A DNA stretch of 64,000 nt, taken from positions 196 to 64,195 of the forward strand of contig NZ_ATZF01000011.1 of assembly GCF_000428065.1 (NCBI RefSeq). Direction: 5' to 3'. The notes beneath the pieces are model-generated. The model ran no database searches, was not told where the DNA came from, and worked only from the letters and a program-made list of their open reading frames with translations. Shown in pieces: positions 39,201 through 47,674 of the stretch (positions are counted from its first letter, which is position 1; every line of letters starts with the position of its first letter). Both the position numbers and the translations under genes were made by a program. The DNA comes from Shimazuella kribbensis DSM 45090 (lineage in GTDB: Bacteria; Bacillota; Bacilli; Thermoactinomycetales; Thermoactinomycetaceae).

Positions 39201-39819
39201 AGCTGGTAATTTGCTTGGAGCAGAACAGCATGGTCATATTGCGACAGTTGGATTTGAGATGTACAGCCAAATGTTAAAAGACGCAGTAGTAGAGTTGCAG
39301 CAGGGCGTAAACGAAACTCCTGAAGTAACAGAACCGCAATTAGAATTAAATGTGGATGCTTATTTGCCCAGCGAATATATAACAGATGAAAAACAGAAAA
39401 TCGAGCTTTATAAAAAAATCCGCAGTCTACAGACATTGGAACAAGTATCGGATCTGGAAGAGGAAATGGAAGATCGATTTGGGGATTTACCTGATCCTGT
39501 CCAAAATTTAATTCGAGTGGCAAAACTGCGTGCGTATGCCATGAAGTATGGAATTGAAACGATGGTAGAAAAAGGTTCAGAGATACATGTCACTCTTCGT
39601 ACAGAGGAAAACGTTAGGATAGATGGGCAAAAACTATTTAAATTAGCTCATCAATTCCCGGGGAGAATACGACTTGTCTCTGGGAAACATATTGGTATGA
39701 TTTTTAAGAAGACAGGACTAACTCCTAAGGCGATACTAGAGATGATGGATGCATTCTTTAAACAATATGAGCAAGTAAGAAAAGTACAAGGAGTGGTTCA
39801 AAGTGCAACGATCGACTAA
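36274..39819 (+). CDS. mfd: Transcription-repair coupling factor Mfd
   Basis: 1181 aa from a TTG after GAAGGAGG; an upstream in-frame ATG would overlap that site. It has the UvrB-homology module at the N-terminus, the RNA-polymerase-interacting domain near residues 490-560 ([17 protein letters not shown]), and RecG-like translocase motifs with Walker [13 protein letters not shown] near 649 and [11 protein letters not shown] near 748. The C-terminal UvrA-masking domain follows. Mfd removes stalled RNA polymerase and recruits UvrAB. Full length for the family. Confidence 0.97.
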   Translation: MQPLTNLLEHDKDVQSILHGVQTGLREQLATGLTGSARMILVAAMYKKTSRSCVVVTHNMNQAQKAADDLSELLSKEEVLLYPADELITTEVALASPETLGNRIDVITRLTSGFSGVFVVPFSGLRKIFPPKSTWKKYAVPLAVGDTYLIATLSEKLVYMGYERVDMVEKRGEFSVRGGIVDIYPVTFEQPIRIEWFDDEVDSIRPFSVADQRSKDKLLSVVLPPAKELFADAEMLYQAGEHVRQLLTERLEKTKDPALKEKLQKSIGWDIEQLQSGIYFTGIYKYISQIYPQGESILNFLPMDAVLVLDEPARIQETARQLEREEAEWQTALLEQGEMLPSLKLSYSIDEVWKTNHQKIYLSLFMRQLPHMQAHNIVQFMCRSMQQFHSQMHVLKAELERLVKAKYTILFTASTDERLLRLIRVLQDYGMEVSRIDDTGPLPIGKPVVRVSALLNGFELSSTKLAVITEGEVFTQKQRRVRRSTKLDHAEKIKDYQELKPGDYVVHINHGIGKYLGIETLNVAGLHKDYMHIQYAGNDKLYVPVEQIDQVQKYVGSEEKIPKVYSLGGSEWSKVKSKVRTAVVDIAQDLIKLYAKRQEARGYAFHEDTPFQREFEAMFPYEETPDQLRSIVEIKKDMERSQPMDRLLCGDVGYGKTEVAVRAAFKAIMDGKQVAVLVPTTILAQQHYETFRERFADFPIEVHVLNRFRSRKEQKGTIEGLKAGSVDIVIGTHRVLSKDLGFRDLGLLIIDEEQRFGVKHKERIKELKTNIDVLTLTATPIPRTLHMAMMGVRDLSVIETPPENRFPVQTYVIEYSAALVREAIERELSRGGQVYFLYNQVNNIDRMADQIRMLVPEARIAVAHGQMVDTELERVMLDFLDGEYDVLVSTTIIETGVDIPNVNTLIIYNADKMGLSQLYQLRGRVGRSNRIAYSYFTYQRDKVLSETAEKRLQAIKEFTELGSGFKIAMRDLSIRGAGNLLGAEQHGHIATVGFEMYSQMLKDAVVELQQGVNETPEVTEPQLELNVDAYLPSEYITDEKQKIELYKKIRSLQTLEQVSDLEEEMEDRFGDLPDPVQNLIRVAKLRAYAMKYGIETMVEKGSEIHVTLRTEENVRIDGQKLFKLAHQFPGRIRLVSGKHIGMIFKKTGLTPKAILEMMDAFFKQYEQVRKVQGVVQSATID

Positions 39820-40831
39820 ATGGATAGCAGGTATTGTGGCAGTAATACTAGTAGTAGGTAGTGTCATTGCCACTACTACCGCATTTTGGGGAAGCAAGAA
39901 AACGGATAACCCATCCACCCAAAATCCTACACAAAATAATTTCAAGCCATTAGACACTTCAAGTCAAAAAATAGCTGGTGAATACAAAGGCGGAAAAGTG
40001 ACCGAAGGAGAGGTAAATGCCTATATCAATATTAACTCTTTCTTTGACCCTCAACTAGCAGCTATTTTTGGCTCAACAGATGCTGCTGCAATAGCACAAC
40101 AGAAGCAAGCACGTCAAGAATTTGCTAAGGTTTATCTCACGAAAAAGTACATAGCGAGTTTGCAAAAAGTAACACCAGCAGAACAAAAAACAATCGACAA
40201 ACAGGCAAAAGAACTGCAACAACAAGTTATTCAATTTTCCCAAATGATGAACCCAAATGCCAAAATCAAGACGTTTCAAGAGGCGATAACCGGGAAAGGG
40301 TTTACGCAGAGTCAGTTGATTAAGGTGGCAGAACAAGATTCCAAAGTCGATATGTATCTTGGAAAACAGATCGAAAACAAAACATATGAACGAGTGAAAC
40401 TACGTCATATTCTTGTTTCCTTTACACAGCCTGGTGCACAAGTGCAACAAGGCCAACCCAATCGTACAGAAGCTCAAGCAAAAACCCGTGCAGATGAAGT
40501 CAAAAAGAAATTGGATGCTGGTGGAGACTTTACCAAGCTTGCGAAAGAATATTCAGATGACCCAGGTTCAAAGGACAAAGGCGGCCTTTATGATTCTGAT
40601 GTGAGTGGGTTTGTTCCTGAATTTGCAAATGCAGCAAAAACACTGCCTATTGGTAAAATCAGCGATCCAATCAAAACAGAGTATGGTTTCCATGTGATGA
40701 AAGTTGAAGAAAGAACACAAGCGAAAGTAAAAGATGCTCCAAAGGATCAACTCGAGCAAATTCAGGGCGTCAAAAAACAAGAAGTATTTACCGAGATTCA
40801 GAAAAAAATAGGGGTTAAGCTATTTTTTTAG
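39803..40831 (+). CDS. Parvulin-type peptidyl-prolyl isomerase (PrsA/SurA-like), membrane anchored
   Basis: 342 aa from a GTG nine bases after AAGGAG, overlapping the mfd end by 17 bases. An N-terminal hydrophobic anchor (residues about 9-28, VAVILVVGSVIATTTA) lacks the lipobox Cys of PrsA, so it is a transmembrane anchor or cleaved signal rather than a lipoprotein. A SurA-like N-domain is followed by the rotamase core near residues 198-305 (KLRHILVSF, AKEYSDDPGSKDKGG and PIKTEYGFHVMKVEE). It helps fold secreted proteins outside the membrane. In B. subtilis no such gene lies between mfd and spoVT, though a related gene, yacD, lies after hslO and is missing there in this window. Confidence 0.9.
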   Translation: MQRSTKWIAGIVAVILVVGSVIATTTAFWGSKKTDNPSTQNPTQNNFKPLDTSSQKIAGEYKGGKVTEGEVNAYININSFFDPQLAAIFGSTDAAAIAQQKQARQEFAKVYLTKKYIASLQKVTPAEQKTIDKQAKELQQQVIQFSQMMNPNAKIKTFQEAITGKGFTQSQLIKVAEQDSKVDMYLGKQIENKTYERVKLRHILVSFTQPGAQVQQGQPNRTEAQAKTRADEVKKKLDAGGDFTKLAKEYSDDPGSKDKGGLYDSDVSGFVPEFANAAKTLPIGKISDPIKTEYGFHVMKVEERTQAKVKDAPKDQLEQIQGVKKQEVFTEIQKKIGVKLFF

Positions 40832-40854
40832 AGGGGACAACCCCTCTTTTTTTT
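40830..40854 (+). terminator. Terminator of the parvulin gene
   Basis: AGAGGGG pairs with CCCCTCT around ACAA, followed by eight T; the stem starts in the stop codon. Confidence 0.9.
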
Positions 40855-40886
40855 GTCTATCTCCAAATCAAATTAATTTATTCCCC

Positions 40887-40916
40887 GCATAAGATGTTAC
40901 CAGTAGATTCATACTA
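40887..40916 (+). promoter_or_regulatory. Putative sigma-G promoter of spoVT
   Basis: GCATA at 40887 and CATACTA at 40910 are separated by 18 bp. spoVT is a sigma-G gene in B. subtilis, and the start codon is 49 bp downstream. Confidence 0.65.
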
Positions 40917-40964
40917 TGGCTTATAAGACCAAAAAGAACCAAGGAATATAGAACGGAGGCAATC

Positions 40965-41513
40965 ATGACAATGAAAGCAACTGGCATCGTCCGTCGTATC
41001 GATGACCTTGGACGTGTAGTTATTCCAAAGGAGATTCGTCGGACACTTCGCATTCGTGAAGGAGACCCATTAGAAATTTTCGTAGATAGAGATGGGGAAG
41101 TTATTTTAAAGAAATACTCTCCTATTGGCGAACTAAGCGATTTTGCCCAAGAATATGCAGAAGCCCTATATGAAAATATTCAACATGCGGTTATAGTATG
41201 TGATCGCGACAGTATCATTGCAGTAGCTGGAGGATCGAAGAAAGAGTATTTGGAGAAGCCAATCAGCTCGATGATCGAATCATCAATGGAATCTCGTCGT
41301 CCTCAACATGAGTACAATGGTGGAGTTACTGAGATTATTAAAGGCAGCCCTGAAGAATATGCTTCTTATATTATTGTGCCAATCAATGCTGGTGGGGATC
41401 CTATTGGAGCAGTAGTAATCATATCGAAAAAAGACGGTAATAAAATGAGTGAGTTGGAAAGCAAATTGGCAAGTACAGCCGCTACGTTTCTTGGGAAGCA
41501 GATGGAGAACTAA
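40965..41513 (+). CDS. spoVT: Forespore transcription factor SpoVT
   Basis: 182 aa from an ATG after GGAGG; a second ATG two codons later is possible. The N-terminal ~55 residues are an AbrB-like swapped-hairpin domain (KATGIVRRIDDLGRVVIPKE and on), almost identical to B. subtilis SpoVT. The C-terminal ~120 residues form a GAF-like domain ending GDPIGAVVIISK. SpoVT activates or represses sigma-G genes in the forespore. It is preceded by a sigma-G-type promoter. Confidence 0.95.
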   Translation: MTMKATGIVRRIDDLGRVVIPKEIRRTLRIREGDPLEIFVDRDGEVILKKYSPIGELSDFAQEYAEALYENIQHAVIVCDRDSIIAVAGGSKKEYLEKPISSMIESSMESRRPQHEYNGGVTEIIKGSPEEYASYIIVPINAGGDPIGAVVIISKKDGNKMSELESKLASTAATFLGKQMEN

Positions 41514-41617
41514 AACAGGTATAAGAGGGTTAATAAGACCTACATATCTGATTTTGTCCTTATTTCTTTGATATTGATCGATAGATAGTTGCTGGTCTTT
41601 CTTTATAACCATAAACA

Positions 41618-41658
41618 AAAGCGGTGATGCTCATTTTTGAGGTATCACCGCTTTTTAT
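41618..41658 (+). terminator. Terminator after spoVT
   Basis: AGCGGTGAT pairs with ATCACCGCT, followed by TTTTATTTTTT, about 105 bp after the spoVT stop. Confidence 0.85.
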
Positions 41659-41761
41659 TTTTTGCCGAATTTATGCTACTTTTGCATATTATTTGATAGT
41701 TTATATCACTAAATATAAACTAGGAATAGTACAGACCTTTCAAATACCCTAGGGGAATTGC

Positions 41762-42142
41762 ATGCGTAAGCTTGTTGAGACCATCGGCATTCAGATTCGA
41801 GTGATGGTGGCCAAGAAGAAGTGGTGGGTTGATCCGATGGAAACTCTGAATATGGAAGGATTCCGCGATCAGCTCTTTAACCGGGTTGCTGTTTTTCTTT
41901 CTGATAAGGCTAAGGAGTTGAATTCGGTAGGTCCCAAGATTTTTCCTGTCTGGGACGGCTATCGTCAGGATTTCGGACTGATCTATGCGAAGACAGGCTC
42001 TGTAGATGGAGAGTCTGCTCACAACTGGTACGGGCTTGATGACTTTGAGCTTGGCTGGTTCCTCACTCCTGAAGGGGAGCTGAATGTGTATGTGCGTCGT
42101 GGGAAAGACACTGTAGAGAAGTATACGTATAGGAGCAGGTAG
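41762..42142 (+). CDS. Hypothetical protein in a GC-richer single-gene insert
   Basis: 126 aa from an ATG after AGGGG. The protein has no signal peptide or membrane helix; it is rich in Trp and charged residues (KKKWWVDPMETL, LGWFLTPEGELNVYVRRG). No family is recognised. Codon use is visibly more GC-rich than in spoVT and yabM, which flank it and are adjacent in B. subtilis. It has its own terminator, so it behaves as a one-gene cassette, like those at 443, 14620 and 44237. Confidence 0.6.
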   Translation: MRKLVETIGIQIRVMVAKKKWWVDPMETLNMEGFRDQLFNRVAVFLSDKAKELNSVGPKIFPVWDGYRQDFGLIYAKTGSVDGESAHNWYGLDDFELGWFLTPEGELNVYVRRGKDTVEKYTYRSR

Positions 42143-42152
42143 TTCCCATAGC

Positions 42153-42199
42153 GCCCTTGTGCTGACCAAAAGATCAACAGGTCAGTACAAGGGCCATGT
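42153..42199 (+). terminator. Terminator of the 41762 gene
   Basis: GCCCTTGTGCTGACC pairs with GGTCAGTACAAGGGC with one mismatch around 12 bases; TCTTTTA follows. Confidence 0.75.
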
Positions 42200-42391
42200 C
42201 TTTTACGTTTCAAATGTGGGTTTTTAAAATAATAGACTTTCATTTAAGCTGGCTTTCTATACATGCGATGAAACTCAATATAAGGCGTTTTAGTAGAGAA
42301 GTAATATTTCTGCAAGCAGGAGAGATTGAATTTTGTTATATTAAAATGGTTGTTTGGATGAAAATGTGTGTGAAGATAGTGGGTGTTTGTT

Positions 42392-43981
42392 ATGGAGAAA
42401 ATACAACGCTCTTTTCTAACTGGTGCATTAATTTTGAGTGCTGCTACCATGATCTGCCGATTTTTGGGGGCGGTTTATCGTATCCCTTATCAAAATATTA
42501 CTGGTAACGAGGGAATGTTTGTTTATAGTCAAGTCTATCCCTTATATAGTGTCCTGCTCCTGTTGGCAACAGCAGGTTTCCCATTGGCTATATCAAAATT
42601 AATTTCGGAGCGGGTAGCTAGCGAGGACTGGGCCTCCGCAAAGCAGATTTATCATGTCTCCATGACTGTGTTATTTGTGATGGGGAGTATAGGTTTTCTT
42701 ATTTTATATTTTGGGGCACCATACATTGCTACTTGGATGGGTAGCAAAGAGCTTTTAACACTTCCGATTCAGGCTGTTTCGTTTGCTTTACTTCTTATTC
42801 CATTTACCGCGACATTGCGAGGAGTATACCAAGGCCAACAAGAGATGATGCCATCGGCTGTATCACAAGTATCGGAACAATTGGTTCGGGTTGTTACGAT
42901 ACTCGTTTGTGCATGGTATGCGATGAGTACGGGACTAGGTGTAGTGTATGCGGGTACTGGGGCAGTTTTTGGGGCTACGACAGGGGCATGCATTGCCGTG
43001 TTGGTTTTGTTTTTGTATCGAAGGAGAAGTAGTGGGTTTAAAAATATGGTTATGACAGCTTCGAGTTATCCTTTACGGCATTGGGATGTTCTAAAAGCGC
43101 TTTTTGCGATCTCGATACCTATCTGTATCAATTCACTGTTGTATCCATTGTTTGGCTTAGTGGATTCCTTCACCATATCCAACTTTTTAGTAGATGAGAA
43201 TTGGAGTATTGCGGCATCCATTAATGAAAAGGGTATTTATGATCGTGGCGGTCCTCTGCTACAGTTTGCTGCTTTTTTTGCTACAGGTATTGCTCTGTCC
43301 ATTGTTCCAGCTATGACAACAGCGAAACAGCAAGGAAAAGAGAAGGATGTCTTTCAACGAGCGAATGTAGCTATTCGTCTAACGTGGATGTTGGGTCTGC
43401 CTTCTTCCATTGGATTAGCAGTGATCGCAATGCCAACCAATGTCATGTTGTTCAAAGATGCGGCTGGTTCAGATACACTGACGATTTTAGCATTTTCTAC
43501 GATTTTCGTTACATTAGTAGTAACGTCAGCAGGTATCTTACAAGGACTGGGTCGTGTGATGCTTCCGGCCATCACCATTGGAGTAGCAGTTTTATTCAAA
43601 TGGGTGTTCAATTACTTTTTTATTCCGTTCTGGGATATAAGAGGGGCGGCCGTTGCTACAGTACTTGCTTATGCATTGGGTGCGATCATCAATTTATTCG
43701 TTCTAAAAAGATCTGTCTCATCCATCGATATACCATGGAAAAAACTATTTTTGTCCAATATTCTGCTTGCTGGTGCAGCCATGATTGTAAAACTTTTGTT
43801 AATGGAATGGACCTCAGGGTGGGAGAGTGAGCGGATTGCTATGACCGTTACAAGTCTTGGTTCTGTAATAGTGGGTATCATGATTTATATTTGGGCGGTT
43901 CTTCGTTTTCGATTGATTGAGGATGAGGAGCTGAATTTGGTTCCGAAGTTGCAAAAATGGTTAGGAAAGAAAAGAAAATAG
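42392..43981 (+). CDS. yabM: Polysaccharide flippase-like protein YabM (MurJ/SpoVB family)
   Basis: 529 aa from an ATG at 42392; a GTG nine bases earlier is an alternative and the ribosome site is weak. Twelve to fourteen hydrophobic helices of the MVF/MATE-like superfamily are seen, beginning SFLTGALILSAATMICRFLGA with the conserved Arg. SpoVB and YabM relatives are thought to flip lipid-linked wall or exopolysaccharide precursors. Position between spoVT and yabN matches B. subtilis, apart from the inserts on either side. Confidence 0.9.
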   Translation: MEKIQRSFLTGALILSAATMICRFLGAVYRIPYQNITGNEGMFVYSQVYPLYSVLLLLATAGFPLAISKLISERVASEDWASAKQIYHVSMTVLFVMGSIGFLILYFGAPYIATWMGSKELLTLPIQAVSFALLLIPFTATLRGVYQGQQEMMPSAVSQVSEQLVRVVTILVCAWYAMSTGLGVVYAGTGAVFGATTGACIAVLVLFLYRRRSSGFKNMVMTASSYPLRHWDVLKALFAISIPICINSLLYPLFGLVDSFTISNFLVDENWSIAASINEKGIYDRGGPLLQFAAFFATGIALSIVPAMTTAKQQGKEKDVFQRANVAIRLTWMLGLPSSIGLAVIAMPTNVMLFKDAAGSDTLTILAFSTIFVTLVVTSAGILQGLGRVMLPAITIGVAVLFKWVFNYFFIPFWDIRGAAVATVLAYALGAIINLFVLKRSVSSIDIPWKKLFLSNILLAGAAMIVKLLLMEWTSGWESERIAMTVTSLGSVIVGIMIYIWAVLRFRLIEDEELNLVPKLQKWLGKKRK

Positions 43982-44029
43982 TAGATGAATGAAATGATTC
44001 CTATGATTTTGACATATAAATTTCAAAAA

Positions 44030-44058
44030 GGTATCCTATTTATATAGGGTATTTTTTT
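44030..44058 (+). terminator. Terminator of yabM
   Basis: GTATCCTA pairs with TAGGGTAT (one G-T pair) around TTTATA, followed by six to seven T. Confidence 0.75.
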
Positions 44059-44083
44059 GTTAACAACAAAACGATAGATGACT

Positions 44084-44142
44084 GTTCTCACTGGTTTCAT
44101 ATGGTTAGCTCCCGAAGCTCGCTGTATGAAGCCAGTGAGGAC
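44084..44142. other. Long hairpin upstream of the 44237 gene
   Basis: GTTCTCACTGGTTTCATA (44084-44101) pairs with TATGAAGCCAGTGAGGAC (44125-44142) over 18 bp; both mismatched positions can form G-T pairs in RNA. An inner AGCT/AGCT stem caps it. There is no T-run after the stem and no known riboswitch match. It may be a leader structure of the 44237 gene or an end of the inserted cassette. Confidence 0.6.
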
Positions 44143-44236
44143 GGTCTGGGTAAATCTGAATTTGGTTGAGACGTTTCATCCGACTCCCAAATATACCTAG
44201 GATGCTTTCCGCCCGCTGGCGCAGGAGTGGAAGTTC

Positions 44237-44644
44237 ATGTCAAGAAAGTCGAAGAAAAACAAGAACGAGGAGCAGCTTCAGAAAGTAGAGCTGAAACAAA
44301 AGCGATTAGACCTCAAAAAATCAAAGCAGACCATGCATTTTGATCTGGAGGCAAACAATCGCAATAAAGCAGCTGAGAAGCGAGCAGTGGCGAAGGAACT
44401 CCGCGAGTCAGAGGATCAGCAAATCAAGCGATCTGCTGACATGCGTGAGGAAATCAATACTTGGCTCAAATACCTCGCCCTTGTGACCACTGGTGGATTA
44501 AGTGCAATCAAATTGAGTATGGTGACGCCTCTTGTTGCCAATATCATGTTGAGTGTGCTTCTTCTCTTCTGGTCCGGTACAGCGGGAGCTCTAATCACAC
44601 GTGTTGTGAAGAAGAGCAGAAAGGATCTGAAAGGCAAGCAGTAA
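44237..44644 (+). CDS. Hypothetical protein: charged coiled coil plus two membrane helices
   Basis: 135 aa from an ATG with AGGAGTGG upstream. The first ~75 residues are highly charged (Lys, Glu, Gln, Arg) and probably coiled coil. Two hydrophobic segments follow near residues 79-97 and 103-122, then a basic tail. The family is not recognised; a small holin-like or membrane-tether shape is possible but unproven. Base composition is GC-richer than yabM and yabN. The 3' end of the gene recurs at 44762-44816. Confidence 0.6.
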   Translation: MSRKSKKNKNEEQLQKVELKQKRLDLKKSKQTMHFDLEANNRNKAAEKRAVAKELRESEDQQIKRSADMREEINTWLKYLALVTTGGLSAIKLSMVTPLVANIMLSVLLLFWSGTAGALITRVVKKSRKDLKGKQ

Positions 44645-44671
44645 ACCCCTATCAAGTTTTGTTGTTGAAAA

Positions 44672-44699
44672 TAGACAGATGGTGGAAACCGTCTGTCTA
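44672..44699 (+). terminator. Hairpin after the 44237 gene
   Basis: TAGACAGA pairs with TCTGTCTA 28 bp after the stop codon. There is no good T-run, so termination is uncertain. Confidence 0.45.
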
Positions 44700-44743
44700 G
44701 CTGCTATTATAAATTTACTTAATATTCAGATATATATTTAGAT

Positions 44744-44830
44744 ACCTGCCCAATTTTTTACAGGCAAGCAGTAATACCCCTATCACATTTTTACCTGTTG
44801 TAAAAAATAGACAGATGTCTTTGGGCAGGT
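44744..44830. repeat. Inverted-repeat element enclosing a duplicate of the 44237 gene tail
   Basis: ACCTGCCCA (44744-44752) and TGGGCAGGT (44822-44830) form perfect 9-bp ends. Inside, ATTTTTTACAGG and CCTGTTGTAAAAAAT form a second stem. The interior repeats, with small changes, the end of the 44237 gene and its hairpin: GGCAAGCAGTAA, CCCCTATCA and ATAGACAGATG occur in the same order at 44633-44681 and 44763-44816. No ORF is present. Confidence 0.7.
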
Positions 44831-44861
44831 GTAATTATTATAATCTTTTTCATTCCATGAA

Positions 44862-45050
44862 TCAATTTGATAGTACATATATATACAAAAGAATAAGGAT
44901 GATGATGGATGTCCCACTGATAAATAAAGTTAGTGCAAATCGGTAGTTTTGATTATTTCTTTGTCTTTCTCTGAATGTTTGGTATAGCGTACCGCTGAAA
45001 AAACCTGCAATTACAAGTAACATGAGAGTTATAAAATCTATTTTATACAT
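44862..45050 (-). CDS. Small two-helix membrane protein, tandem paralogue B
   Basis: 62 aa from an ATG with GGGGGA upstream. Two hydrophobic segments (residues about 5-24 and 39-59) flank a basic loop (FRERQRNNQNYRFAL). It aligns with the neighbouring 45068-45271 protein around IDFI, FR-R, N--Y-FAL and the second helix, so the two arose by duplication. It follows the paralogue by 17 bp on the minus strand. Function unknown. Confidence 0.6.
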   Translation of the reverse strand: MYKIDFITLMLLVIAGFFSGTLYQTFRERQRNNQNYRFALTLFISGTSIIILILLYIYVLSN

Positions 45051-45067
45051 ATTTCCCCCATAAATAA

Positions 45068-45271
45068 TTAGTATATCTCGCTAAATCCTCCTGTTGTTAT
45101 GAACCATAAAAAGATGATAAGAAGTGCAGTTGTGATAAGAAGCATCATTAGAGCAAAACCGTATGGTTCATTTGCTTTCCAGCGTTTTCGAAAAGCCTGA
45201 ACCGAAATTCGGTAAAAAATCAAAATCCCTGCAAAGAGTAACACCGATGCAATAAAATTAATATCCAACAT
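45068..45271 (-). CDS. Small two-helix membrane protein, tandem paralogue A
   Basis: 67 aa from an ATG five bases after CAGGAGG; an upstream in-frame ATG has no ribosome site. It has the same layout as its downstream partner: a helix near residues 6-24, a basic loop FRKRWKANEPYGFAL, and a second helix near 40-60. First gene of a minus-strand pair inserted between yabM and yabN. No family is recognised; small paired membrane proteins can act in stress response or toxin systems, but nothing here shows that. Confidence 0.65.
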   Translation of the reverse strand: MLDINFIASVLLFAGILIFYRISVQAFRKRWKANEPYGFALMMLLITTALLIIFLWFITTGGFSEIY

Positions 45272-45595
45272 CGTTCCTCCTGAGTAGCTAAGGAGCAAAT
45301 TTTACTATTTAATTCAGTTATTACCCTCATTTTATTAAAGACAATTCAAATATTACAAACGTGACTTAACATATATATAAAGTTTAGCACAATTACTTTT
45401 GATTTTTAAAAGAGAGACAGGTCTATACAAATTATCTTTTCTAAATTTCATGTTTCATTTACTCTGCAAAAGATGTAATAAGTGAATAGAAGAGAGAGTG
45501 TTTTACACTGTTGATTTTAGATTATGCGTCACTTTCTTATCATTCATGATACTATATTTATTAAGTATCTGGTGCAAAATGAGAGGAAGGTAGCA
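45272..45595. other. Intergenic stretch between the divergent 45271 gene and yabN
   Basis: 320 bp of AT-rich DNA holding the promoters of both genes. No RNA gene, repeat or additional ORF with a good ribosome site was found. Confidence 0.4.
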
Positions 45596-47077
45596 GTGAA
45601 TCCAAAGATTACAGTTGTTGGTTTGGGTTATGGGAATGAAGATAGTTTGTCTATCGGTACGTGGAAAATTTTGCAATCAGGTGATCCTATTCTTTTGCGT
45701 ACCGAAGATCATCCTATTTCCCCTTGGTTGGGAAAACAAGGCATTGAATTTTCTACTTTTGATCACATATATGAAAGACATGATAAATTTGATTCCGTTT
45801 ATCGCCAGATAGCTGATGAGCTCCTTCAGTTATCGGAGGAACACAATCACATTATATATGCCGTTCCTGGTCATCCAATGGTTGCTGAGCGTACCGTTCA
45901 ACTTCTGTTGCAAGAAGGGCCAGCCGCTTCTGTGAAAATTGATATACAGGGTGGAGGAAGTTTCCTTGATATTGCATTTGCAAGACTTGGGATTGATCCA
46001 GTTGAAGGATTTCAATTATTAGATGGGACAGACTTAACGGAAGGTTATGTTCTTGTTCCGAATCAACATATCTTAATAGGACAAGTATATAGTTCATTAG
46101 TTGCCTCTGATGTGAAGTTGACATTGATGCAAGTATATCCTGATGATTATGAGGTTGTCCTTGCGGATGCGCTCGGTGTAACAGGCAAGGAAAAGATTAT
46201 TCGTGTGCCGTTGTATGAATTAGATCGTCAAAATTGTTTTACGAATCTTACAAGCGTGTATGTACCGCCTGCAAGAGAAGAGAGCGTTTTTTATAAACAG
46301 TTTTCTTTTTTGGTCCAGATCATGAAAAAGCTCCGAGGTCCAGAAGGCTGTCCTTGGGATCGAGAACAGACTCATGAATCACTACGCCCCTATTTGATAG
46401 AAGAAGCTTATGAATTTATTGATGCCATCAACCAAGAAGATGATCAAGCGATGTTAGAAGAGCTGGGCGATGTTTTGTTACAAGTGATTTTTCATGCTGT
46501 TGTTGCGGAGGAACGATATGGTTTTGAAATTGGTGATGTGATTCAGACATTGAATGAAAAGTTAATCCGCAGACATCCACATGTATTTGGAACCGTTGAT
46601 GCCAATACATCAGAGGAAGTCATTCAGACTTGGGATGCAGTAAAGCAAGAAGAAGGAAAAAATACAAAAGATTCTATCCTAGATAATATCCCAAAATCAT
46701 TTCCTGCGATCCTTATCGCATATGAACAGCAAAAAAAAGCAGCAAAAGTTGGTTTTGATTGGGACAGTGTGGATGGGGTTTTAGATAAAATGAAGGAAGA
46801 GTTAACAGAATTAGCGGAAGCCTCCACTCCTACAGAAAGAGAAAAGGAATTGGGAGATGTACTGTTCACTGTTATCAATATAGCTCGTTTTTATAAGATT
46901 GATCCGGAATTAGCTCTATATCAAACTACTCGTAAATTTGATCAACGTTTTCGACATGTTGAAAAAAGAGCGAAAGAATCAGGACAGCCCATGGGGAATT
47001 ATACATTGGAGCAGTTAGAGATTTGGTGGCAGGAAGCAAAACAAAAGGAAAGAGATGAGAACAATGAGATTGGATAA
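45596..47077 (+). CDS. yabN: YabN: tetrapyrrole-methylase domain fused to MazG pyrophosphohydrolase
   Basis: 493 aa from a GTG after GAGGAAGG; a longer in-frame ATG start at 45524 lacks a site. Residues 1 to about 220 form a tetrapyrrole (corrin/porphyrin) methylase fold (KITVVGLGYGNED, YAVPGHPMVAERT). Residues about 240-490 contain two MazG segments (CPWDREQTHESLRPYLIEEA and EELGDVLLQVIFH). MazG hydrolyses non-canonical NTPs. The fused form is typical of Firmicutes and sits between yabM and rqcP. Confidence 0.94.
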   Translation: MNPKITVVGLGYGNEDSLSIGTWKILQSGDPILLRTEDHPISPWLGKQGIEFSTFDHIYERHDKFDSVYRQIADELLQLSEEHNHIIYAVPGHPMVAERTVQLLLQEGPAASVKIDIQGGGSFLDIAFARLGIDPVEGFQLLDGTDLTEGYVLVPNQHILIGQVYSSLVASDVKLTLMQVYPDDYEVVLADALGVTGKEKIIRVPLYELDRQNCFTNLTSVYVPPAREESVFYKQFSFLVQIMKKLRGPEGCPWDREQTHESLRPYLIEEAYEFIDAINQEDDQAMLEELGDVLLQVIFHAVVAEERYGFEIGDVIQTLNEKLIRRHPHVFGTVDANTSEEVIQTWDAVKQEEGKNTKDSILDNIPKSFPAILIAYEQQKKAAKVGFDWDSVDGVLDKMKEELTELAEASTPTEREKELGDVLFTVINIARFYKIDPELALYQTTRKFDQRFRHVEKRAKESGQPMGNYTLEQLEIWWQEAKQKERDENNEIG

Positions 47078-47321
47078 ATTTTTAAAAGTATCACGAATGA
47101 TCAAGCGGCGTACCTTGGCTAAAGAAGTGTGCGATGGGGGCCGGGTCAAGATCAATGAAAAAGTCGCAAAGGCAAGTTCTGAAGTGAAAGCAGGAGACAT
47201 ACTCGCTATTCGTTTTGGACAGAAAATAGTCACAGCAAAGATCGAAAGAATAGCAGATAATGTATCCAAAGATATGGCTGATACCTTATTTACCATCGTA
47301 AAAGAAGAACCTGTTACCTAA
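47064..47321 (+). CDS. rqcP: Ribosome quality-control factor RqcP (YabO), S4 domain
   Basis: 85 aa from the ATG at 47064, which matches the family N-terminus (MRLDKFLKVSRMIKRRTLA); an ATG three codons earlier has a better-placed AAGGAAAG site and is possible. The S4 RNA-binding domain includes DGGRVKINEKVAKASSEVK and the RFGQKIV strand. RqcP works with RqcH on split 50S subunits to extend stalled chains with poly-alanine. It overlaps yabN and is cotranscribed. Confidence 0.94.
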   Translation: MRLDKFLKVSRMIKRRTLAKEVCDGGRVKINEKVAKASSEVKAGDILAIRFGQKIVTAKIERIADNVSKDMADTLFTIVKEEPVT

Positions 47322-47389
47322 TTTTCGTTCTAATCTTGAGGTTGTCCCCATAAGTTATACCAAAGCATTATTGGGAAGGGGATATTAGC

Positions 47390-47674
47390 ATGTTACAAGA
47401 TGCCAATAGTCATCACGAGTTAATTATGACCAACCGCAATGAACTAGAGATAAGCGGAGTGACAGGAATAGAGAGTTTCGATAGTGAGGAATTTTTATTA
47501 GCTACCGAATATGGCTATGTTGGTATTCGAGGTCAAGAACTTCATTTGAAAAATTTAGACCTAGAACAAGGAATTATTTCGATACGTGGTCAATTTTTAG
47601 ATATTAGTTACTTGGATGTCAATCATCCGAGATCAGATAAAAGCAAAAGCGTACTAGGGCGGATCTTCAGGTGA
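47390..47674 (+). CDS. yabP: Sporulation protein YabP
   Basis: 94 aa with GGGG upstream. NRNELEISGVTGIESFDSEEF and LHLKNLDLEQGIISIRG are typical of YabP, a small cytoplasmic protein of the mother cell made under sigma-E in B. subtilis and related to YqfC. Its stop codon overlaps the GTG start of yabQ. The exact role in the spore coat or cortex is not known. Confidence 0.93.
   Translation: MLQDANSHHELIMTNRNELEISGVTGIESFDSEEFLLATEYGYVGIRGQELHLKNLDLEQGIISIRGQFLDISYLDVNHPRSDKSKSVLGRIFR

Noticed and set aside
44744-44830. An integron attC site
   Set aside because: The long inverted repeat and nearby single-gene inserts suggested cassettes, but the GTTRRRY/RYYYAAC core sites are absent and no integron integrase is in the window.
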